Source of the DNA: Desulfobulbaceae bacterium
Lineage (GTDB): Bacteria; Desulfobacterota; Desulfobulbia; Desulfobulbales; Desulfobulbaceae
Direction of reading: 5' to 3'
DNA length: 5,455 nt
NCBI GenBank assembly: GCA_026986885.1
Contig: JALSNT010000034.1
Span: 1 to 5,455 of the forward strand
Shown here: positions 1 through 3,883 of the stretch, piece after piece
Position numbering within the stretch: position 1 is the first letter of the stretch
Layout of the letters: each line of letters begins with the position of its first letter
Translations under genes and position numbers: made by a program
Notes under the pieces: model-generated
Told to the model about the DNA's origin: nothing
The model's input: only the letters and a program-made list of their open reading frames with translations
Databases searched by the model: none

Positions 1-873
1 AAACAGGGTCATATCCCTGATCGTCGCCGAAGCAGCGGATGCATGGCCGCCGCCGCCGAATTCACGGGTTATGCGGCCGACATTGACCTCGGGAATTCGA
101 CTGCGAGCGATCAGGTACATCCGTTCGCCCATACAGATCAAACCGAACAGGACATTTATGTTTTCCATTACCATGAGTCGATGGATAAGGACGGCAAAGT
201 CATCGACATATTCCGGCAGGGTCAATTTGACAATGACCACCTCCACGGATTTGATGGTGTAGGTTCGTGCCTGTTTGAGCAGTTTTCCCAGCAGTCCTAT
301 CTGGGTACCGCTTAAGTCATGGGACACGAACTGGCTTACCACGTCAAGGTTGGCCTGCTGCCGGAGCAGCCAGGACGCGGTTTCCAGGTCTGTCGGGGTC
401 GTGGTTGCGTGGAGAAAACAGCCGGTATCCTCGTAGATGCCGAGGGCCATGAGGGTGGCTTCCTCTTCGGTTAATTTTATGCCCTGTTGTTGAAAAATTT
501 TACCGAACAGAGCAGTCGTCGAACCCACCGGTTCTATGATTTCAACCTCGCCCTGCAGGTCGCCGGGGTAGTCGGGATGGTGATCGTACAGGTGTATCTT
601 CAGGCCGGGATTAGCAAGGCATTCCCTGAGGCGTCCGATACGATCCGGATGACGGGTGTCAACAACGATTAAACGAGTAACGGCGCTGAGATCAATGTGT
701 TTTATTTTTTTAAATTCATAGATATTGCTGCATTCCTGGGCCAGGAAATCACGGACGTTTTTTTCCTGGGAACCGGCAAAGACAAGTTCGGCCTCCGGAT
801 ACAGTTTTTTTGCGCCGATCATGGCTGCCAGGCCATCGAAATCAGCGTTTATATGGGTGGTTATGACATCCAT
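1..873 (-). CDS. DHH/DHHA1-family phosphoesterase domain, N-terminal part of a probable CBS/poly(A)-polymerase-like (tRNA nucleotidyltransferase) protein; 3' end beyond the window
   Basis: 291 codons are visible, open to the left edge. From Met at 873 the DHH-superfamily motifs appear in order: NADFD (residues 9-13), VVDTRH (70-75), YDHHPD (96-101) and GIYEDTG (145-151), which together supply the metal-binding Asp/His set. The DHHA1 substrate-binding signature FGGGGHASAA follows (272-281). The frame is intact with no internal stop. The opening MDVITTHINADFDG matches my recollection of large deltaproteobacterial and Aquifex-type proteins in which DHH-DHHA1 is followed by two CBS domains and a class II nucleotidyltransferase (A-adding or CCA-adding) module. 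That C-terminal half is outside the window, so tRNA 3'-end addition is inference; a stand-alone NrnA-like exonuclease is the alternative. Start choice: ATG at 873 fits family N-termini and has GGAG 12 bases upstream. ATG at 891 is in frame but lacks a ribosome binding site. An in-frame stop at 955-957 bounds the reading frame. Confidence 0.88.
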   Translation of the reverse strand, partial: MDVITTHINADFDGLAAMIGAKKLYPEAELVFAGSQEKNVRDFLAQECSNIYEFKKIKHIDLSAVTRLIVVDTRHPDRIGRLRECLANPGLKIHLYDHHPDYPGDLQGEVEIIEPVGSTTALFGKIFQQQGIKLTEEEATLMALGIYEDTGCFLHATTTPTDLETASWLLRQQANLDVVSQFVSHDLSGTQIGLLGKLLKQARTYTIKSVEVVIVKLTLPEYVDDFAVLIHRLMVMENINVLFGLICMGERMYLIARSRIPEVNVGRITREFGGGGHASAASATIRDMTLF

Positions 874-911
874 ATCCAAACTATACTCCATAAATGAGGA
901 GAGACAACCGG

Positions 912-936
912 AAAAAGTCTCTTCGGCGGAGAAGAG
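912..936 (-). terminator. Possible weak terminator or attenuator in the leader of the DHH gene
   Basis: Read on the minus strand, CTCTTC (936-931) and GAAGAG (924-919) form a 6-bp stem with a 6-base loop, followed after AC by five T (916-912). A second inverted repeat, AGAGAC (900-905) with GTCTCT (917-922), shares bases with it, so the two hairpins exclude each other. Stem strength is modest. It may stop transcription entering from the element or the upstream gene, attenuate the DHH gene, or be chance. Confidence 0.25.
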
Positions 937-966
937 CTTGTTCGCGTGAGATTGTTATCCTTGTGG

Positions 967-974
967 AGAGTTTG
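967..974. repeat. Target site duplication, left copy (AGAGTTTG)
   Basis: AGAGTTTG immediately precedes the left terminal repeat of the element at 975 and is repeated exactly at 1162-1169, immediately after the right terminal repeat. Eight bases is the duplication size known for IS66-family transposition. Confidence 0.85.
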
Positions 975-988
975 GTAACCGTTCACCA
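975..988 (+). repeat. Left terminal inverted repeat of the IS66-type MITE
   Basis: GTAACCGTTCACCA; it differs from the inverted right end at one position (C979 versus A). With its flank it also forms an imperfect 18-bp palindrome at 972-989 (7 of 9 pairs). Confidence 0.75.
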
Positions 989-1042
989 AGATGCTGTTTC
1001 GCCCGCATTACCGGCATAATGTAAACGTTTACCAGTGCCCCA

Positions 1043-1103
1043 CGGAGTCTTCGCTTACCTATTCGTTCAAGCAGGCCAACGAGTCAGGTAAGCGCAGACT
1101 CCG
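1043..1103 (+). repeat. Long inner hairpin of the MITE
   Basis: The arms are CGGAGTCTTCGCTTACCT (1043-1060) and AGGTAAGCGCAGACTCCG (1086-1103), complementary except for T1051 with C1095. Read outward from the loop, both arms carry GGTAAGCG, which again resembles the GTAA-type end motif of the element. Confidence 0.75.
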
Positions 1104-1147
1104 ATAGCCCGCTATGTGAGGAGGCCTGATCGGACGAAGATGGGTGC

Positions 1148-1161
1148 TGGTGAACGTTTAC
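1148..1161 (-). repeat. Right terminal inverted repeat of the IS66-type MITE
   Basis: On the minus strand it reads GTAAACGTTCACCA, matching the left end at 13 of 14 positions. It also pairs with the internal copy at 1021-1034. Confidence 0.75.
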
Positions 1162-1169
1162 AGAGTTTG
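1162..1169. repeat. Target site duplication, right copy (AGAGTTTG)
   Basis: Exact copy of 967-974, directly abutting the right end of the element. From here to the next gene end at 1255 I see only AT-rich spacer with a weak ATTTT/AAAAT dyad (1175-1188) and a TCAGGTA near-tandem (1245-1261). Confidence 0.85.
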
Positions 1170-1254
1170 TGTGTATTTTGATTAAAATAACGGAGGACTT
1201 TTTGGGAAGGTTTATTGGCTGATCCACAGGCAATGAAACATCATTCAGGTATGC

Positions 1255-1755
1255 TCAGGTAATGAAAGTTTTCAGCTGTTCTCCCTGGTTTTGCAGAAAT
1301 CGGCCTAATACTTTATTTTTCATAAGGATACCTTCTTGCAACAGGGGGGCGGCCATGTCGGAGGCTATCAGGTTGAAGAGTTTTATCGTCAAAAAACCTG
1401 CTTTTTTTTCCTGGTATTTTTGGGGAGCTGCTGAAGTACTACGCAGACCGGCATGGGGTCCGCCTTTACGAAATATTGCTCCCGCCAGGCCGGGCATGGC
1501 TGCGGAAAGGGCCACGGTACTGCCGGGAACCAGGAAATGGGTCAAGGAGTCGGCAGCGGATCCGTTGATAAAGATGGTTTCGATTCGGTTCTCAATGTAA
1601 TTGCTGTCAAATCCGGGCAAATTGAGCAGAAGTTGCAACAGGGAGATCGATCCGGTAACGGGTACTAAAAAACCTCGCTGCAGCAAAGTTGCCGGCCGTT
1701 GTATATTCTTCCGGTCGAAATCCAGGGTCAGCGTTGGGTAGCTGGTAGTGTCCAT
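1255..1755 (-). CDS. Conserved hypothetical protein, possible MoaD/ThiS-like beta-grasp fold
   Basis: 166 aa, no signal peptide or membrane helix. I do not recognise a named family with certainty. The middle, roughly residues 34-92, resembles a ubiquitin-like beta-grasp (MoaD/ThiS) layout: a helix with LLQLLLNLPGF, a strand with TIFINGSAADSL (60-71), then PGSTVALSAAMPGLAGA (77-93). It does not end in the Gly-Gly that sulfur carriers need. About 70 further residues follow, including a Lys-rich stretch (113-119) and a segment TIKLFNLIASDMAAPLL (123-139). I recall similar uncharacterised proteins in sulfate reducers with the ALSAAMPGLxGA signature, which is memory rather than a search. ATG at 1755 lies 3 bases after the stop codon of the AEC transporter gene and has no strong ribosome binding site of its own, which suggests translational coupling. 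No clear terminator follows the stop at 1255. Confidence 0.72.
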   Translation of the reverse strand: MDTTSYPTLTLDFDRKNIQRPATLLQRGFLVPVTGSISLLQLLLNLPGFDSNYIENRIETIFINGSAADSLTHFLVPGSTVALSAAMPGLAGAIFRKGGPHAGLRSTSAAPQKYQEKKAGFLTIKLFNLIASDMAAPLLQEGILMKNKVLGRFLQNQGEQLKTFIT

Positions 1756-1758
1756 GGG

Positions 1759-2658
1759 TTATTGTATCCATTGAAAGATGAGAGGCAGGCTTGCAAATGA
1801 AAAGAGGATGCCGAAACCGACCATGGCCGAGGTGAGTCCCGGTTTGAGACCGGCAATAGACGCCAGCGCTCCGGCCGTCACCATCGGCGGCATGGCTGTT
1901 TCAAAGAGAGAAACCTGTATTGCCCGGCCGGTTAATCCCAAAAATTTACAGGTCAGGAGAAAGATAACCGGGGTGATGAGTAATCTGATGAGAAGACCGA
2001 TGGTGAAGGGAATAATCTCATGCCGAGGGAGCAGAAGCTGCATTTGAAAGCCTATGGCCACCAGGACCACGGGAACCAGGGAACCGGCGGCCATCGTCAG
2101 TACCGGCCGCAGCATTGCAAGCAGGTCCTCCATTGGAATAAACAGGGCAGCGAGCAGGGCTATAAAAGGTGGAAAGGTAATGATCTTGATGCATGTTTGC
2201 CGCAGGCCTGGATGTTCCCCCTTACCGTACAGGGCCAGGATCAGGGTGCCGTAGCTGGCCAGCGCCAGAAAAGAACCGAATTGATCATATAAAACGGCAT
2301 ACCGGACGGCGGAACTGCCGAAGAATTGTTCGACCATGGGGATACCTAAAAACGAGGTATTGCCCAGGGGCACCACCAGCAGGAGGGCGCCGACAGTTTC
2401 CCGCGGCCAGCGACCGAGATTGCCGGCGGCTAACACAAGAAGACCGGAAACAACCAGCACTGCCCAGGGCATGAAAACAGCCGCCAGCACATGCGAGGTA
2501 AGCTGTAATGAAGGAACCTGCAGCAGGATCAGGGCGGGCAGGGCTACGTAAATAACATACAGATTCAGACTGCGATCGGTCTCCCTGGGAAAAATCGATA
2601 ATCGTTTAAGGATGAGTCCGATGCATAAAAAGAGAAGGAACGGTAATACCTGCTGCAT
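1759..2658 (-). CDS. AEC-family (auxin efflux carrier-type) transporter
   Basis: 299 aa from Met at 2658, an integral inner-membrane secondary transporter. About ten hydrophobic segments are visible (roughly 3-19, 32-47, 57-78, 88-106, 125-145, 162-175, 187-205, 214-240, 247-270, 275-297), in two halves as expected for the bile/arsenite/riboflavin transporter superfamily to which AEC proteins belong. Family signatures include LNLYVIYVALPALILL (31-46), the unwound-helix motif PLGNTSFLGIP (97-107) and the second-half motif FETAMPPMVTAGALASIAGL (252-271). Bacterial members such as MdcF and YfdV export or import small organic acids such as malonate or malate; the substrate here cannot be read from sequence. 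Start: the frame stays open to an ATG at 2769, but the extra 37 residues are polar and unlike the family. ATG 2658 has AGGT (2668-2665) six bases upstream and gives the usual length. The next gene starts 3 bases after the stop. Confidence 0.92.
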   Translation of the reverse strand: MQQVLPFLLFLCIGLILKRLSIFPRETDRSLNLYVIYVALPALILLQVPSLQLTSHVLAAVFMPWAVLVVSGLLVLAAGNLGRWPRETVGALLLVVPLGNTSFLGIPMVEQFFGSSAVRYAVLYDQFGSFLALASYGTLILALYGKGEHPGLRQTCIKIITFPPFIALLAALFIPMEDLLAMLRPVLTMAAGSLVPVVLVAIGFQMQLLLPRHEIIPFTIGLLIRLLITPVIFLLTCKFLGLTGRAIQVSLFETAMPPMVTAGALASIAGLKPGLTSAMVGFGILFSFASLPLIFQWIQ

Positions 2659-2779
2659 AATGATACCTAAATTGAGCGATTTCCACTTCGTTCCGCTTGC
2701 CTGCAACACTTTATAAAAAACATTTTGTAATCGTTTATGAGTCCGTTGATTTAATGTATTTTCTCCCAATCTCTTTGTT

Positions 2780-2832
2780 ATACGAAAAATTTGATCCTGG
2801 GAATATTCGGCCTGTGGTAAAATTTTTCGTAT
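2780..2832. repeat. Perfect 13-bp inverted repeat with a 27-base loop
   Basis: ATACGAAAAATTT (2780-2792) and AAATTTTTCGTAT (2820-2832) are exact reverse complements. The loop contains the 8-bp palindrome GAATATTC (2801-2808). No target duplication flanks it and no T-run follows either arm. It could be a paired regulator site for the divergent genes or a structured leader; its role is unknown. Confidence 0.65.
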
Positions 2833-2943
2833 GCCTTGATCTTGAACGAAAATCCTATTATTTCAACAGACTCATTTATCTTTTTTTAATTGCAGATGCA
2901 TGAAACGCTCAATTCAGGTTAAGTAAAAGTAAACGCTGTGACC

Positions 2944-2956
2944 CTTGACTGTCAAG
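2944..2956. repeat. 13-bp perfect palindrome CTTGACTGTCAAG
   Basis: CTTGAC and GTCAAG around a central T. It lies about 70 bases upstream of the tRNA promoter -35 box. It could be a small operator, or chance. Confidence 0.3.
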
Positions 2957-3025
2957 AGGTTCCGGGATTGCCGAACATAATTCGACAGGAGGTTTATGTG
3001 CCGGAAATCATCCCTCGTTGTTTTC

Positions 3026-3054
3026 TTGACAAAAATATATAGAGCAAGTATAAT
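3026..3054 (+). promoter_or_regulatory. Consensus sigma70 promoter of the tRNA-Gly gene
   Basis: TTGACA (3026-3031), a 17-base spacer and TATAAT (3049-3054) match the housekeeping consensus at every position. Transcription would start near 3061, giving a 5' leader of about 17 bases before the tRNA. Such strength is typical of stable-RNA genes. If the terminator at 3240 is leaky, the promoter could also feed rimP-nusA. Confidence 0.9.
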
Positions 3055-3077
3055 TGACCGTTTTTATGTATTGATGG

Positions 3078-3153
3078 GCGGGTGTAGCTCAGTTGGCAGA
3101 GCACAAGCTTCCCAAGCTTGGGGTCGCGGGTTCGAGCCCCGTTGCCCGCTCCA
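3078..3153 (+). tRNA. tRNA-Gly (anticodon CCC)
   Basis: The 76-base cloverleaf is complete. Acceptor GCGGGTG (3078-3084) pairs with TGCCCGC (3143-3149) with two G.U pairs at its base. D stem is GCTC/GAGC (3087-3090, 3099-3102). Anticodon stem CAAGC/GCTTG encloses loop TTCCCAA with anticodon CCC at 3111-3113. T stem is GCGGG/CCCGT with loop TTCGAGC. The discriminator base is T and CCA is genomically encoded (3151-3153). It decodes GGG glycine codons. It lies downstream of a perfect promoter and 172 bases ahead of rimP. Confidence 0.97.
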
Positions 3154-3239
3154 ATGGGCAGGCCCCCAATATTTTGATTTGCTTTTTTTTTAAGGCGAAT
3201 CAACCGGCCATACATTGACTGGGAATCGATGTACGAGAA

Positions 3240-3262
3240 AGTGGGCTCTGCCCGCTTTTTTT
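3240..3262 (+). terminator. Rho-independent terminator between tRNA-Gly and rimP
   Basis: AGTGGGC (3240-3246), loop TCT and GCCCGCT (3250-3256) form a 7-bp stem with one G.U pair, followed directly by a run of T ending at 3262. It lies 87 bases after the tRNA and 63 bases before the rimP start, so it either ends the tRNA transcript or partly attenuates read-through into rimP-nusA. The descending arm GCCCGCT is identical to the tRNA acceptor 3' strand at 3144-3150. A weaker GGG/CCC hairpin at 3155-3168, with a distant T-run (3183-3191), is not convincing. Confidence 0.85.
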
Positions 3263-3325
3263 ATTGCCTGCTGTTCAAGGTCGTGAAAGGCATTTTGTTG
3301 ATTAAAGGTAGTTCTTGAAAGGAAT

Positions 3326-3835
3326 ATGGTGGGTGAATCTGCGGTCGGTATTATAGCACAGGTGGAGGGATTTGTTGCTCCCCTGCTGGCAGACATGGAA
3401 CTTGAGCTGGTGGATATCGAGTTTCGTCGAGAAGGGCATGGTTGGGTGTTGCGGCTCTATATTGATCGGCCGGGTGGTGTCACTTTAGATGATTGTGCCC
3501 GGGTGAGCCGTGAAGTCGGCAGTTATCTGGAGGTAGAAGATCCCGTCGATCATTCGTATCACCTTGAGGTCTCTTCGCCGGGTTTGGAGCGTCCTTTAAA
3601 GAAAGAAAATGACTTTATCCGTTTTTCCGGCAGGTTGGCAAGGGTAAAGCTGCGGCATAAACGCAACGGTCAGCGGGTGTTTATCGGAATGCTGCAGGGC
3701 GTGGAAGAGGGAGATGTCCTGCTTGAAATTGATGGTGGAATAGAGCGGTTGCCGCTGGAAGATATTGCGCGGGCGAGATTGGTTCTTGAGAAGGGAAATT
3801 TCGGGAACCGGAACAGAACGAAGACAAATGAGTGA
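3326..3835 (+). CDS. rimP: Ribosome maturation factor RimP
   Basis: 169 aa, close to the usual 150-170. RimP binds the free 30S subunit and assists its maturation in the cytoplasm. The N-terminal alpha/beta domain (about 8-88) carries the family core: ELELVDIEFRREG (25-37), WVLRLYIDRPGGVTLDDCA (40-58), SREVGSYLEVEDPVDHSYHLEVSSPGLERPL (61-91). The C-terminal SH3-like barrel covers about 92-155, with FSGRLARVKL and GMLQGVEEGDVLLE. The last dozen residues are a polar, Arg/Asn-rich tail. Start: ATG at 3326 has AAAGGA only 2 bases upstream, whereas the next codon, GTG at 3329, sits 5 bases from it and may be the true initiator; the protein would differ by one residue. nusA follows after 48 bases. 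No promoter with two good boxes is seen between the terminator at 3240-3262 and this gene. Confidence 0.97.
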   Translation: MVGESAVGIIAQVEGFVAPLLADMELELVDIEFRREGHGWVLRLYIDRPGGVTLDDCARVSREVGSYLEVEDPVDHSYHLEVSSPGLERPLKKENDFIRFSGRLARVKLRHKRNGQRVFIGMLQGVEEGDVLLEIDGGIERLPLEDIARARLVLEKGNFGNRNRTKTNE

Positions 3836-3883
3836 GTCCGGTACGAGAGGTAAAACGGCAACCGGCAAGGCTGGAGTAAAAGC

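Larger units (their letters stand above)
975..1161. mobile_element. 187-bp non-coding MITE-like element with IS66-type ends
   Basis: The left end reads GTAACCGTTCACCA (975-988). The right end, read inward on the minus strand, is GTAAACGTTCACCA (1161-1148), so the 14-bp terminal inverted repeats match at 13 positions. Perfect 8-bp direct repeats AGAGTTTG flank it at 967-974 and 1162-1169. IS66-family elements are known for ends starting GTAA and 8-bp target duplications, so an IS66 transposase acting in trans is the likely mover. No open frame of useful length or transposase fragment lies inside. The interior is palindrome-rich: a third copy of the end motif, GTAAACGTTTACC (1021-1033), pairs with the right end, and a long hairpin fills much of the middle. 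It sits in the gap between two co-directional genes, upstream of the DHH gene. A decayed solo IS is the alternative, but the intact duplication favours a recent mobile unit. Confidence 0.8.
1020..1162 (+). other. Nested palindrome inside the MITE, able to fold as a closed multi-branch RNA
   Basis: The outer arms 1020-1040 and 1142-1162 align over 21 positions, 18 Watson-Crick. The three exceptions (T1030/G1152, T1036/G1146, G1037/T1145) are all G.U pairs in a plus-strand transcript and mismatches in a minus-strand one. The inner arms 1043-1060 and 1086-1103 pair at 17 of 18 positions and continue through TCGTT (1063-1067) with AACGA (1078-1082) to a 10-base loop. A small ATAG/CTAT hairpin follows (1104-1115). 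The right outer arm is the element's terminal repeat and the left one is the internal copy. Confidence 0.6.
2659..3025. other. AT-rich divergent intergenic region without a supported gene
   Basis: It lies between the minus-strand transporter and the plus-strand tRNA promoter. It contains the ribosome binding site AGGT of the transporter (2665-2668), a 13-bp inverted repeat (2780-2832), a run of T (2880-2886) without a stem, and a 13-bp palindrome (2944-2956). No promoter for the transporter with both boxes at proper spacing could be identified. Confidence 0.6.

Noticed and set aside
43..949. Short plus-strand frames in the first 950 bases
   Set aside because: They are opposite the intact DHH frame, whose ordered catalytic motifs establish the minus strand as coding.
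1020..1033. LacI/CcpA-type operator, since TGTAAACGTTTAC resembles cre-like sites
   Set aside because: The motif recurs as the terminal repeat of the mobile element, which explains it better; CcpA is not expected in this kind of organism.
1020..1162. Retron msr-msd RNA, because terminal inverted repeats enclose a long hairpin
   Set aside because: No reverse transcriptase or effector gene is adjacent, and the ends are explained by transposon terminal repeats with a target duplication just outside.
1020..1162. Integron attC site
   Set aside because: The ends do not fit the core sites RYYYAAC and GTTRRRY, and no integrase or cassette genes are present.
1262..2551. Plus-strand reading frames of 60-112 codons opposite the transporter and hypothetical gene
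   Set aside because: They have no recognisable motifs and lie antisense to well-supported coding sequence.
2659..2769. 37-residue N-terminal extension of the transporter to ATG 2769
   Set aside because: The added residues are polar and unlike AEC proteins; ATG 2658 has a ribosome binding site and gives the family length.
3155..3191. Second terminator directly after the tRNA (GGG/CCC stem and a T9 run)
   Set aside because: The stem is only about 4 bp and the T-run starts some 14 bases after it; the hairpin at 3240-3262 is far better.
2987..3193. AGGAGG (2987-2992) followed by ATG 2996 and GTG 2998, giving a 65-aa frame or a 14-aa leader peptide
   Set aside because: The spacing is short, the frames run through the -35 box and, for the longer one, the whole tRNA gene. 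The Cys-Ser-Ser-Val-Gly-Arg-Ala-type peptide is the usual artefact of translating a tRNA.
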